47,705 nucleotides of DNA, taken from Bifidobacterium breve. Its GTDB lineage: Bacteria; Actinomycetota; Actinomycetes; Nanopelagicales; Nanopelagicaceae. Below, one piece after another: positions 25,873 to 34,228 of the stretch. The stretch's first letter is position 1. Every line of letters starts with the position of its first letter. A model generated the notes under the pieces. The model searched no databases, had not been told where the DNA came from, and was given only the letters and a program-made list of their open reading frames with translations. The DNA lies in NCBI GenBank assembly GCA_945890205.1, contig CAMDCL010000005.1, forward strand, positions 1 through 47,705. Reading direction: 5' to 3'. A program made the translations under genes and the position numbers.

Positions 25873-26404
25873 AGCGCACAACTACCGATGGCGTTGCCGC
25901 AGCATCTAAAGCAACATCATGTGCTTCATGAGGAAGTACCTCGCTAGAGAGTTCACCTGCGTGCACCAAACCGATCTTCCATGCATTCAAACTCACAAGG
26001 GCACGGTCGTAGTAGCCACCACCCTGACCTAATCTGTAGCCAGATTGATCAATCCTTAAAGCTGGAACGATTACAACTTGAATCTGTGAGAGATCGGAGA
26101 TTGGAGCACCGATCGGCTCTGAGATCTTCCTCTTTATTGTTAGAGCAGAAGGATCCCCGCTCCAGTGAACCCATTCAAGTTGATCTCCATTAATTCTTGG
26201 CAGAAGCAAGCTCTTGCCAGCTTTCATCAACGCCTCGTTGATCTCTACAGTACTTGGCTCGTGTTCGTAAGAGATATACGAGGCGATGGTTGTAGCCGAC
26301 TCAATTTCGGGGGCTTTTAATATCACATTAAAGTTTGATGGAATGAACTTCTGAGAACGTTCACGACGGGCACGATCCCTCAGTGAGGCTTTTTGATCTG
26401 TCAT
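25862..26404 (-). CDS. 5-formyltetrahydrofolate cyclo-ligase
   Basis: ATP-dependent enzyme converting 5-formyl-THF to 5,10-methenyl-THF, salvaging a dead-end folate. The 180-residue length fits the family. The N-terminal basic RDRARRERSQ segment, PRINGDQLEWVHW, VVIVPALRIDQSGYRLGQGGGYYDRAL (about 116-142) with the ATP-binding GQGGGYYDR, and GLVHAGEL are typical. Shine-Dalgarno GGGAGA precedes the ATG. It is divergent from the gephyrin-like gene, the same arrangement as mycobacterial Rv0992c next to galU-moeA1, but galU is absent here. Confidence 0.94.
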   Translation of the reverse strand: MTDQKASLRDRARRERSQKFIPSNFNVILKAPEIESATTIASYISYEHEPSTVEINEALMKAGKSLLLPRINGDQLEWVHWSGDPSALTIKRKISEPIGAPISDLSQIQVVIVPALRIDQSGYRLGQGGGYYDRALVSLNAWKIGLVHAGELSSEVLPHEAHDVALDAAATPSVVVRFKR

Positions 26405-26447
26405 TTAAATCTCCCGTGAAATCCCAAAGATCAATCTCTTCAACAAG

Positions 26448-26453
26448 TAGGGT
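26448..26453 (+). promoter_or_regulatory. Candidate leaderless -10 element of glp
   Basis: TAGGGT is followed by six bases (TCGATT) and ATG 26460. No Shine-Dalgarno sequence is present in the 55-base divergent spacer. Confidence 0.5.
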
Positions 26454-26459
26454 TCGATT

Positions 26460-27374
26460 ATGTCAGAACACACACGCGTAGATGAGTTTCTCACCTCATT
26501 GTTAGCTATCTGCAAGCCCCTCGAATCCTTTGAGATGCCTTTGTTGGATGCACATGGTGCAACCTTGGCGGCAGATATTTACGCCGGAGATCGCTTAGTA
26601 CTGCGAGAAGGTGCTCGTATTCGTTCGACTCAAATTGGATTGGCTGCATCAATCGGTCGCGATCATCTGCCAACCCGCCCACATCCACGAGTTGTAGTGC
26701 TCTCTGCAGGACCAGATTTAGTTGAACCAGGCCAAGCCCTAAAAAATGCAAGTGATGAGTTTGAAACAAACTCTTGGCTTCTTACAACCGCGGTCCGAGA
26801 AGTAGGAGCTGTTGCATATCGAGTTCACTCCATCCCAGAAAATGAGGAGCAGTTACAGAAGGTCATTGAGGATCAATTAGTTCGGGCTGATTTAATAATT
26901 ATTAGTGGTGAGCGACATGATGACTCTTTTGACTTGATAACTCGTACCTTGTCAGGTTTGGGGGAGATCACAACCGTTGACATGGCGATTGAAGCAAGTG
27001 GTCGCCATAACTTTGGAAGTATCGGACCTGATAAGACGCCAGTTGTCACACTTCCCGGAGATCCAATCGCTGCATATATCTCCTTTGAACTCTTTGTTCG
27101 TCCCATGATTCGCACAATGCTTGGAGCGGCGACAATTCACCGCCCATCTGTCAAGGCAGCTCTTGAAAAGCCGATTGCATCCGCACCTGGTGTGCGTTCA
27201 TATATTCGTGCAGTTTTAGCTGAAGATGGAAAATCGGTAGTTCCGTTAGAAAATCAAGATGAGCAATCCACCCTTTCCGATGCAAACGCCCTCATTGCAG
27301 TCTCTGAAGGTGACACCATGCTAAAAACCGGCGATCAGGTGACGGTAGTAGTTCTAGAGCGTCGCTACATTTAA
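26460..27374 (+). CDS. glp: Gephyrin-like (MoeA-family) protein, shortened; likely cell-division protein Glp
   Basis: MoeA-family protein of only 304 residues (MoeA is about 400). After the N-terminal helix (LLDAHGATLAADIYA, 28-42) the sequence jumps to GARIRSTQIGLAASIG (51-66); the intervening MoeA domain with the S-A-M-D-G-Y-A and R-I-M-T-G-A-P motifs is gone. In the MogA-like domain the T-G-D-E-L motif is S-A-G-P-D-L (82-87), GGVS is G-E-R-H (150-153), K-P-G-K-P is lost, while L-P-G-D-P (198-202) remains. Catalysis of molybdenum insertion is therefore unlikely. Gene order (RimJ-like, then a three-TM protein) matches the actinobacterial Glp-GlpR module, in which Glp binds FtsZ. That role is inferred from context. 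Confidence 0.82.
   Translation: MSEHTRVDEFLTSLLAICKPLESFEMPLLDAHGATLAADIYAGDRLVLREGARIRSTQIGLAASIGRDHLPTRPHPRVVVLSAGPDLVEPGQALKNASDEFETNSWLLTTAVREVGAVAYRVHSIPENEEQLQKVIEDQLVRADLIIISGERHDDSFDLITRTLSGLGEITTVDMAIEASGRHNFGSIGPDKTPVVTLPGDPIAAYISFELFVRPMIRTMLGAATIHRPSVKAALEKPIASAPGVRSYIRAVLAEDGKSVVPLENQDEQSTLSDANALIAVSEGDTMLKTGDQVTVVVLERRYI
27366..27371 (+). promoter_or_regulatory. Candidate leaderless -10 element of the RimJ-like gene
   Basis: TACATT, formed by the last sense codons of glp, is followed by seven bases (TAATTTC, containing the glp stop) and ATG 27379. It would allow separate expression within the operon. Confidence 0.4.
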
Positions 27375-27378
27375 TTTC

Positions 27379-27948
27379 ATGAAAAGCTCTTGGCCCATCG
27401 AAGTTAAAGGTCTTGAGATCACCCTTCGCCCCTTACGTTTCAGGGATAGGGTCAAATGGAATCAGGTTCGAGCAGAAAATCGCGAGTGGCTATCACCGTG
27501 GGAGGCCACGATTCCATTGTCTGGCGAGGAGAGTTATAAGGAGCTTCCATCATTTTTTGAGATGGTGAAGATTTTAAATTTCGAGGCACGCAATGGCCGC
27601 TCACTCTCATTTGCAATCTGGCATCAATCACAGCTGATCGGCCAAATTACATTGGGCGGGGTTATGTACGGTGCTATGCGAGGTGGACACATTGGGTATT
27701 GGATCGATCGCAACTTCGCCAACCGCGGCTATACAACGCAGGCGGTTGAACTCCTGACGCAGTACGCCTTTACCGAATTAAAGCTTCACCGGCTCGAGAT
27801 TAATCTGCGTCCAGAAAACGCTTCATCGCGCAGGGTTGCTGAAAAAGCTGGATATGTTTTTGAAGGAGAACGCCCTCGGTACCTTCATATTGATGGCCAA
27901 TGGCGGGACCACATCACATTTGTTAAGGAAAATTCTGCGATCAAGTAG
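27379..27948 (+). CDS. GNAT acetyltransferase, RimJ/RimL type
   Basis: N-acetyltransferase of 189 residues. Typical RimJ/RimL elements are LRPLRFRDRVKWNQVRAEN near the start, GHIGYWIDRNFANRGYTTQAV (about 109-129) carrying the acetyl-CoA pyrophosphate loop, and LHRLEINLRPENASSRRVAEKAGY with FEGERPRYLHIDGQWRDHI at the end. Family members acetylate ribosomal or other protein N-termini; the target is unknown here. It sits 4 bases after glp and 48 bases before the three-TM protein, the same position as Rv0995 in mycobacteria, so a functional link to the division module is possible. Confidence 0.9.
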   Translation: MKSSWPIEVKGLEITLRPLRFRDRVKWNQVRAENREWLSPWEATIPLSGEESYKELPSFFEMVKILNFEARNGRSLSFAIWHQSQLIGQITLGGVMYGAMRGGHIGYWIDRNFANRGYTTQAVELLTQYAFTELKLHRLEINLRPENASSRRVAEKAGYVFEGERPRYLHIDGQWRDHITFVKENSAIK

Positions 27949-27996
27949 CGCTTAAATCCCCGAAATTCATCACCCCTTCCTTTACATTTATCCATC

Positions 27997-28773
27997 ATGA
28001 CTTCGGGACTTATTTATATTGCGATCATTGGAATGTGGGTCGCATACTTTGCACCCCGCTGGATCCATGACCGTAATGAGTTCTCCGGAAAATCTGTTGA
28101 ACGTTTTAAAGGCGCTCTTCGAGTTGTTGCCAATCAATCGCCACAAGATTTAGTTAGTGGTGGAGCAATTCACATAGATTTAGATCAAGAGGCAAAAAAT
28201 CGGCAAACACTGCTTCGCCGCAGAATTCTATTTTTACTGATTACATTCACACTAATCACAACAGTTATAGGTGGAGCTATGAACACAATGCCATTTATTT
28301 ATGCGCTAGTACCTGCATCTGGTTTACTTATTTATATTGCAGGTGTTCGACGTAATGTGATTGGCGAACGACTGCAGAAGCGTCGTGTCCAACAACTGAG
28401 CCGCCAAAATTCGGGTGTTTCAAATACAAACCTTGCAGAGGTGATTCAGCCAAAGCCACGTACTGAACATTGGATTCCATTGTCAGAACGTGAGCTCAAG
28501 GGTGTTGTGATTTTGCCTCAAGGCACTGCAGCGGTTCGAAATGCTTGGGAGCCAACTGAAGTTCCTGTTCCAACCTATGTCAACGCTCCAAAGGCGGTTG
28601 CGCCAAAGCGTGTAATTGATCTGACAACTCCGGGACAATGGAGCGAAGAGCAGGAGCGTCTTGAGCGTGAAGCGCTAGCTGCAGTATCACCATCTCGGGA
28701 TCAAATCTTTGATCAACAGTTAGCAGATGAAGCTGTTGAGCGTCTTAACCAGGCACGTGCAGCTAACCAATAA
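27997..28773 (+). CDS. glpR: Membrane protein with three TM helices, GlpR/SepX-like
   Basis: Protein of 258 residues with TM1 at about 4-20 (GLIYIAIIGMWVAYFAP), a positively charged loop (RWIHDRNEFSGKSVERFKG), TM2 about 75-94, TM3 about 98-116, and a long cytoplasmic tail rich in charged and Ala residues. The N-terminus and topology fit the GlpR/SepX proteins that act as membrane receptors for the FtsZ-binding Glp and as divisome stabilisers in Corynebacterium and Streptomyces. The assignment relies on topology and position after glp and the RimJ-like gene. A TACATT hexamer lies eight bases before the ATG. The last base abuts the convergent pmt gene. Confidence 0.72.
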   Translation: MTSGLIYIAIIGMWVAYFAPRWIHDRNEFSGKSVERFKGALRVVANQSPQDLVSGGAIHIDLDQEAKNRQTLLRRRILFLLITFTLITTVIGGAMNTMPFIYALVPASGLLIYIAGVRRNVIGERLQKRRVQQLSRQNSGVSNTNLAEVIQPKPRTEHWIPLSERELKGVVILPQGTAAVRNAWEPTEVPVPTYVNAPKAVAPKRVIDLTTPGQWSEEQERLEREALAAVSPSRDQIFDQQLADEAVERLNQARAANQ

Positions 28774-30048
28774 TTAAATCCACGAAGCAAACCACATACG
28801 CATTTTCCACTGATCGTATGTGATTGTTTGGCCGGTATATAGCGGTAAGAAGTAGATAAAGCAGATAAAGATTAGGACAAACAAGCTACCTACAATTGAT
28901 TGCGAAAACGCTGGTTTTAAACCACTATCGAGCAGTAACTTTGCACAGTACACAACCGCCAGGATCATAAATGGCTGAATAATAATGGCGTAAAAAGTAA
29001 ACATTGTGCGCTGCTGCATCGCAAACCACGGCAAGTATCCAGCAATAACGCCTATGGCCACAATCAGTGCAGCTGAATCCGTGGTGCGATTAATTAAGGA
29101 TTTGATCCAAAAACCAATTACTACTGCAATTGCAACTGTTCCAACCCACCACAAAATCGGTGTGCCAAGGGCTAGAACTTCTCGAGCACAACTCTTGGCT
29201 CCACAGTCAGAGGGTGCATCGTAAAAGAAGGATGTGGGTCTTCCCATGACAAGCCAGCTCCATGGATTGGCTTGGTAAGGATGTTTCTCAGTTAGACCAG
29301 TATGAAAATTCAGCATCTCCGAGTGATAGTTCAGCCAAGCGACAAAAGGATTAGATGAAGATTGTCGGCCCCAACCTTTGTCAGATAAAAACCAACCAAT
29401 CCAGGTAAAGACATAAACTGAAATTGGAAGCAAACCATATTGAGCAAACTTTCGTGCAACTGATTTGATTGAATCTCGAATATCCATATTTACAAGGATT
29501 CGATAAAGAGCTACTAGTGCGATAACTGCAATAAAGTAAATTGCACTCCACTTGCAACCGAGGGCTAATCCAAATGCAAGACCTGCCCACCAATGTCGAT
29601 CTCTGTGCCATAGCAAGACAGCGACAACTATAAAAAAAGTTAAGAATAAATCCAGCAGTGCAGTTCGTGAATGCACCAGAAGTAATCCATCAAATGCCAT
29701 TAACGCCGCACCAAGGGCGGTTAGTAGTGGTGAGTAAAAGAGCACATGCACTAAGCGAGCAAAAATTAAAATCAGCAAAGTTCCAATAAGTGCAGTGGCA
29801 AAGCGCCACCCAAACTCATTGTCCCCAAAGATGGCTATGCCCCCTGCAATCAACCACTTTCCAACAGGTGGATGAACGATAAACTCTGGGTTACTTCCGC
29901 TCACCTCAACACCAAACTTGAGCAGATCGCGCGCACCATCAACGTAATAGACCTCATCAAAGATAAAGCCTTTGGTTGAACCAAGGTTTACCAGCCGCAG
30001 CACAAGGGAGGCTATTGCGATAAGTATCGGAGCTATAGCGGCGGCCAT
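28774..30048 (-). CDS. pmt: Polyprenyl-phosphate-mannose--protein mannosyltransferase
   Basis: Membrane glycosyltransferase (GT39) of 424 residues transferring mannose from polyprenyl-phosphate-mannose to secreted proteins. The catalytic acidic pair is in GFIFDEVYYVDGARDLL (about 26-42), followed by EFIVHPPVGKWLI and a mid-protein CKWSAIYF motif. About ten hydrophobic helices are visible. Relatives of M. tuberculosis Rv1002c are about 520 residues, so this version is compact; the C-terminus ends QWKMRMWFASWI, as usual for the family. A TACTCT hexamer six bases before ATG 30048 suggests a leaderless transcript. It is divergent from rsmI, as in mycobacteria. Confidence 0.92.
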   Translation of the reverse strand: MAAAIAPILIAIASLVLRLVNLGSTKGFIFDEVYYVDGARDLLKFGVEVSGSNPEFIVHPPVGKWLIAGGIAIFGDNEFGWRFATALIGTLLILIFARLVHVLFYSPLLTALGAALMAFDGLLLVHSRTALLDLFLTFFIVVAVLLWHRDRHWWAGLAFGLALGCKWSAIYFIAVIALVALYRILVNMDIRDSIKSVARKFAQYGLLPISVYVFTWIGWFLSDKGWGRQSSSNPFVAWLNYHSEMLNFHTGLTEKHPYQANPWSWLVMGRPTSFFYDAPSDCGAKSCAREVLALGTPILWWVGTVAIAVVIGFWIKSLINRTTDSAALIVAIGVIAGYLPWFAMQQRTMFTFYAIIIQPFMILAVVYCAKLLLDSGLKPAFSQSIVGSLFVLIFICFIYFLPLYTGQTITYDQWKMRMWFASWI

Positions 30049-30054
30049 TGGTCA

Positions 30055-30060
30055 AGAGTA
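30055..30060 (-). promoter_or_regulatory. Candidate leaderless -10 element of pmt
   Basis: TACTCT on the minus strand is followed by TGACCA and the pmt ATG, with no Shine-Dalgarno sequence. Confidence 0.5.
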
Positions 30061-30096
30061 TGCGCCTTCGCCCCTAATTACTGAGAGGATTACTCC

Positions 30097-30939
30097 ATGA
30101 CGCTTATCTTGGCAGCAACACCATTGGGTAACCCCGGGGATGCAAGTATCCGTCTCAAGAGTGCAATCGAAGGCGCTTCAATCATCGCAGCTGAAGACTC
30201 GCGACGCTTTCATCGACTATGTGCCGATATCGAGGTCACCTTCACCGCACGTGTTGTCTCCTTCTTTGAAGGAAATGAAGAGGATCGAACCCGCGAACTT
30301 TTAACTGAACTTAAAAGTGGTGCGACTGTTTTAGTTGTCTCTGATGCAGGTATGCCCACAATTAGTGATCCAGGATTTCGTCTCATGAGAGATGCAATTG
30401 CACAGGGAGTTGAAGTTGCTGTTATTCCGGGACCAAGTGCGGTCACAATGGCCGTGGCCTTATCTGGATTACCAACTGATCGATTTTCATTTGAAGGTTT
30501 TCCGCCACGCACTGCAGGTGCTCGACTTGCTACATTTGAAAAGCTTCGCTTTGAGGAGCGAACAATGGTTTTCTTTGAAGCACCACACAGGCTTGTTGAT
30601 TCCTTAGCTGATTGTGTCAATATCTTTGGTTCAGATCGCAACGGCGCAATTTGTCGTGAGATGACTAAGCGGTATGAAGAAACTATTCGTGGAACATTAG
30701 CTGAACTTTCTACATGGGCAATGAGCAACGAGGTCTTAGGTGAGATCACCTTAGTTATCGCTGGTGCAACCACAGACTCTGCTTCCTTGACCGCCTCAGA
30801 TATGGTGGCCCGAGTGCGTGAGTTTGAGGCTGCAGGAATGGATCGAAAGGGTGCAATTGCAACGGTTGCACAAGAGTTTGGCATCGCAAAGCGTCTGGTT
30901 TATGCCGCTGTCGTCGATGCTAATAAGATGAGCCAGTGA
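30097..30939 (+). CDS. rsmI: 16S rRNA (cytidine(1402)-2'-O)-methyltransferase
   Basis: SAM-dependent methyltransferase of 280 residues with the RsmI signatures AATPLGNPGDASIRL (5-19), IIAAEDSRR (29-37), VSDAGMPTISDPG (about 80-92), VIPGPSAVTMAVALSGLPTDRF and FFEAPHRL. It methylates C1402 of 16S rRNA at the decoding centre. Shine-Dalgarno GAGAGG is present. It overlaps metG by four bases and heads the rsmI-metG-tatD-ksgA run, a translation/RNA-modification operon. Confidence 0.96.
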   Translation: MTLILAATPLGNPGDASIRLKSAIEGASIIAAEDSRRFHRLCADIEVTFTARVVSFFEGNEEDRTRELLTELKSGATVLVVSDAGMPTISDPGFRLMRDAIAQGVEVAVIPGPSAVTMAVALSGLPTDRFSFEGFPPRTAGARLATFEKLRFEERTMVFFEAPHRLVDSLADCVNIFGSDRNGAICREMTKRYEETIRGTLAELSTWAMSNEVLGEITLVIAGATTDSASLTASDMVARVREFEAAGMDRKGAIATVAQEFGIAKRLVYAAVVDANKMSQ

Positions 30940-32501
30940 CTAACTCTTTCTACTTAACGACTCCGATCTATTACGTCAACGATGCTCCACATATTGGGCA
31001 TGCATATACAACCGTTGCCGGAGATGTGCTCACCCGTTGGCACCGTCAAAAGGGCGAATCGGTCTGGTTCTTAACTGGAACAGATGAACATGGTCAGAAA
31101 GTTATGCGCACCGCAGAGGCCAACAATGTTGCACCACAAGCATGGGTAGATAAGTTGGTTGCAGATGCCTGGAAGCCAAACTGGGAGCATCTCAATATTG
31201 CCAATGATGATTTCATTCGCACCACTGAAAAGCGTCACACAGAGCGTGTGCAAAAGTTTTTACAATTCCTCAAGGATGCGGGCCATATTTACGCTGGCAA
31301 GTATGAAGGTCCGTACTGTGTTGGATGTGAAGAGTTCAAACTTCCCGGAGATCTCATTGATATTGATGGTGCAAAGTGCTGCCCGATTCATAGCAAGCCA
31401 ATTGAACTTGTCAATGAGAACAACTGGTTCTTCAAACTTTCTGCATTTGTTGAGCCATTACTTGCTCATTACAAAAACAATCCTGAGGCCTGCCAACCAG
31501 AAAGTGCGCGAAACGAGGTTGTCTCATTTCTAGAAGGTGGCGTATCAGATCTTTCAATCTCGCGTTCAACCTTTGATTGGGGAATTCCAGTTCCGTGGGA
31601 TACCGATCAGGTTGTCTATGTTTGGTTTGATGCGCTACTTAATTACGCAACAGCGGTAGGTCTTACAGATGATCCAAACTCTGAAGGTGGCAAGAAGTTT
31701 GCTCAAACATGGCCAGCAGATGTTCACCTCGTTGGAAAAGATATTTTGCGTTTTCACGCCGTTATCTGGCCCGCGATGTTAATGGCTGCGGGTCTTGATG
31801 TTCCCAAGAAGGTCTTTGCTCATGGCTGGCTGTTGGTCGGCGGAGAAAAGATGAGTAAGAGCAAGTTAACCGGCATTGCTCCCAAGGACATTACAGATCA
31901 CTTTGGAGTTGACGCATTTCGCTATTACTTCCTGCGTGCGATTCCATTTGGTACCGATGGATCATTTTCTTGGGAGGACATGAGCGCTCGGTACACATCA
32001 GAGCTGGCAAATGACTTTGGTAACTTGGCCTCACGCAGCGCAGCAATGGTTGAAAAGTACTGTGCCGGTTCACTTCCAGCGGTTAGCCATGATGCAGGAC
32101 TTGAGGCAGCGCTCAAGGAGACCGTTGTAAAGGCAGATGCTGCAATGTGCGCACTTGATTTCCAGGGTGGAATCATGGCGATCATGGATTTTTGTAAGCA
32201 GGTAAATGGTTATGTAACGATTAAAGAGCCGTGGATCCTTGCAAAGGATCCAGCAAATCAAGCTGTACTTGAAGAGGTTTTATACAACACCGCTGAATCA
32301 TTGAGAGCACTTGCAGTGTTGTTACATCCAGTCATGCCGCAGACATGCGAAATTTTATGGCAGAGCCTTGGTGCACAAGCGGTGCTTGGAGATTTGAATG
32401 CACAAAAGATTTCAGATGTTGCAAGCTGGGGGCAGTTGCCACAGGGTGCAACGGTTACAAAGACCCCAGTCTTATTCCCACGATTAGAAACCCCCGCCTA
32501 A
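30936..32501 (+). CDS. metG: Methionyl-tRNA synthetase
   Basis: Class I aminoacyl-tRNA synthetase of 521 residues. The HIGH motif is at 19-22 (NDAPHIGHAYT), and the connective peptide has C-V-G-C (about 128-131) and a C-C-P-I-H segment for zinc; KMSKS is at 305-309. The enzyme ends after the anticodon-binding helical domain and lacks the C-terminal tRNA-binding (Trbp) extension, as in many actinobacteria. It starts with GTG overlapping the rsmI stop (GTGA), so translation is coupled. tatD follows after 6 bases. Confidence 0.97.
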   Translation: MTNSFYLTTPIYYVNDAPHIGHAYTTVAGDVLTRWHRQKGESVWFLTGTDEHGQKVMRTAEANNVAPQAWVDKLVADAWKPNWEHLNIANDDFIRTTEKRHTERVQKFLQFLKDAGHIYAGKYEGPYCVGCEEFKLPGDLIDIDGAKCCPIHSKPIELVNENNWFFKLSAFVEPLLAHYKNNPEACQPESARNEVVSFLEGGVSDLSISRSTFDWGIPVPWDTDQVVYVWFDALLNYATAVGLTDDPNSEGGKKFAQTWPADVHLVGKDILRFHAVIWPAMLMAAGLDVPKKVFAHGWLLVGGEKMSKSKLTGIAPKDITDHFGVDAFRYYFLRAIPFGTDGSFSWEDMSARYTSELANDFGNLASRSAAMVEKYCAGSLPAVSHDAGLEAALKETVVKADAAMCALDFQGGIMAIMDFCKQVNGYVTIKEPWILAKDPANQAVLEEVLYNTAESLRALAVLLHPVMPQTCEILWQSLGAQAVLGDLNAQKISDVASWGQLPQGATVTKTPVLFPRLETPA

Positions 32502-32507
32502 ATAACA

Positions 32508-33368
32508 ATGGCTGATCGCCACAACCGCGATATCGATAGAGCTCGCGCACCTCTGCCAGAGCCGCTACCGGTTCCTACAGTTGATTCTCATGCACATCTA
32601 GAGATCGTCACCGATGCCGCCTTTGATTCGCAGGAGGTTGCAGATGTAATCGCTGAAGCAAAATCTGTCAATGTGGATCGCATCCTTCAAGTTGGATACT
32701 CGGCAGAGCAATCCAAATGGTGTGTTCAAGCCGCAGAAAAGTGGAGTACCTCAGTATTGGCAGCGGTTGCTTTGCATCCCAATGAAGCACCGGTTGTTGC
32801 TGATTTAGAGGCGGATTTAAAGATTATTGAGGAGCTTGCCCAGCATCCACGGGTACGTGCAATTGGCGAAACAGGTCTTGATTACTTCAGAACTCCACCT
32901 GAGCTACGCAAACGCCAACAGGATTCATTTAAGTGGCATATAGAGCTAGCGAAGAAAACCAAGAAGGCACTTGTTATTCATGATCGAGATTCACATGATG
33001 ATGTTTTATCTGTGCTTCTAGAAGTTGGGGCCCCTGAAAAGGTTGTCTTTCACTGTTTTTCAGGAGATGTTGCAATGGCCAAGCTATGTATAGAACGTGG
33101 CTACATCCTGTCCTTTGCCGGCACATTAACCTTTAAAAACGCACCCGAACTTCGCGCAGCGGTCAAGCATGTACCTGCCGATCAATTACTAGTAGAAACT
33201 GATTCGCCCTTTCTTGCCCCATCTCCACATCGCGGTGCTGGAAATACACCTGCACAGATTGCAAATATTGTTCGTGCAATGGCGGTCGAGCGAGATCAAG
33301 ATCTTGCAGAGCTTGCAACCGAACTGAGTGTTAACGCTGAACGAATCTTTGGATCCTTCGCACCATGA
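32508..33368 (+). CDS. tatD: TatD-family metal-dependent DNase
   Basis: TIM-barrel hydrolase of 286 residues with metal ligands in TVDSHAHLE (about 24-32), GETGLDYFR (about 119-127), VIHDRDSHDD, FHCFSGD and LLVETDSPFLAPSPHRG. TatD proteins have 3'-5' exonuclease activity in DNA repair or deacylase-type roles. It lies between metG and ksgA. In mycobacteria the resuscitation-promoting factor gene rpfB lies between tatD and ksgA; here tatD overlaps ksgA by four bases, so no room for rpfB remains. Confidence 0.95.
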   Translation: MADRHNRDIDRARAPLPEPLPVPTVDSHAHLEIVTDAAFDSQEVADVIAEAKSVNVDRILQVGYSAEQSKWCVQAAEKWSTSVLAAVALHPNEAPVVADLEADLKIIEELAQHPRVRAIGETGLDYFRTPPELRKRQQDSFKWHIELAKKTKKALVIHDRDSHDDVLSVLLEVGAPEKVVFHCFSGDVAMAKLCIERGYILSFAGTLTFKNAPELRAAVKHVPADQLLVETDSPFLAPSPHRGAGNTPAQIANIVRAMAVERDQDLAELATELSVNAERIFGSFAP

Positions 33369-34207
33369 CGCTGCTAGGGGCGGCACAAATCCGTGAACTT
33401 GCAGCTCAGCTGGATTTAAAGCCCTCAAAATCCTTGGGGCAAAACTTTGTAATCGATTCCAATGTCTGTACGAAAATCGTACGAACTGCAGGTGTTACCA
33501 AAGATGACATTGCACTTGAAATCGGACCAGGCCTTGGCTCACTAACCCTGGCGATGCTAGAAGCGGCACAATCGGTTATCGCAGTTGAAATCGATCCCCG
33601 TCTTGCTGAGCAACTGCCAATTACAGTTGCCCAACACTTTGCACATCCTGAAAATCTCACCGTCATTAATAAGGATGCATTAGCAGTTCATGATCTTTCA
33701 GTTGCACCAACGGTTCTAGTTGCAAACCTGCCGTACAACGTTTCAGTCCCGGTACTACTGCATCTTTTAGAAAAGTTTCCAAGCATTCGTACCGGTGTAG
33801 TAATGGTCCAGGCAGAGGTTGCAGATCGCTTAGCTGCAAAACCTGGCGGCAAAGAGTATGGAATTCCAAGTGTGAAGGCTGCCTGGTGGGCAGAGGTAAA
33901 AAATGCGGGCACAGTTTCGCGTTCAATCTTTTGGCCAGCACCCAATGTTGATTCAAAGCTGGTTGGCTTTACCCGCCGCCAGACCGCTGGCAGCGAAGAG
34001 ATGCGCGAAAAGGTTTTTACAATTATCGATGCCGCCTTTGCGCAGCGGCGAAAGATGCTCAGATCAGCCCTTTCATCTCTGTATGGCTCATCATCTGCGG
34101 CGGAGGAGATCTTGATTAAAGCCAGTATAGATCCAACCTTGCGAGGCGAGGCTTTGGAGGTTAAATCTTTTTGTCAGATCGCAGCCGTTGCACCTGACAT
34201 TTTCTAA
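33365..34207 (+). CDS. ksgA: 16S rRNA (adenine(1518/1519)-N6)-dimethyltransferase
   Basis: KsgA/RsmA dimethylates two adjacent adenines near the 3' end of 16S rRNA in ribosome maturation. The 280-residue protein shows KPSKSLGQNFVID (18-30), EIGPGLGSLTLAML (SAM site, about 53-66), EIDPRLAEQL, and the catalytic VANLPYNVSVPVL (N-L-P-Y, about 121-124), with a C-terminal helical domain containing AFAQRRKMLRSAL. The start overlaps tatD (ATGA). ispE follows 21 bases later. Confidence 0.97.
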   Translation: MTLLGAAQIRELAAQLDLKPSKSLGQNFVIDSNVCTKIVRTAGVTKDDIALEIGPGLGSLTLAMLEAAQSVIAVEIDPRLAEQLPITVAQHFAHPENLTVINKDALAVHDLSVAPTVLVANLPYNVSVPVLLHLLEKFPSIRTGVVMVQAEVADRLAAKPGGKEYGIPSVKAAWWAEVKNAGTVSRSIFWPAPNVDSKLVGFTRRQTAGSEEMREKVFTIIDAAFAQRRKMLRSALSSLYGSSSAAEEILIKASIDPTLRGEALEVKSFCQIAAVAPDIF

Positions 34208-34216
34208 GAGCGGTTA

Positions 34217-34222
34217 TAGGGT
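34217..34222 (+). promoter_or_regulatory. Candidate leaderless -10 element of ispE
   Basis: TAGGGT is followed by CACCGC and ATG 34229. The hexamer is identical to that of glp. Confidence 0.5.
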
Positions 34223-34228
34223 CACCGC

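Noticed and set aside
30210-30884. Minus-strand ORF of 224 codons
   Set aside because: It is fully antisense to rsmI, whose motifs are complete; no domain or start signal supports it.
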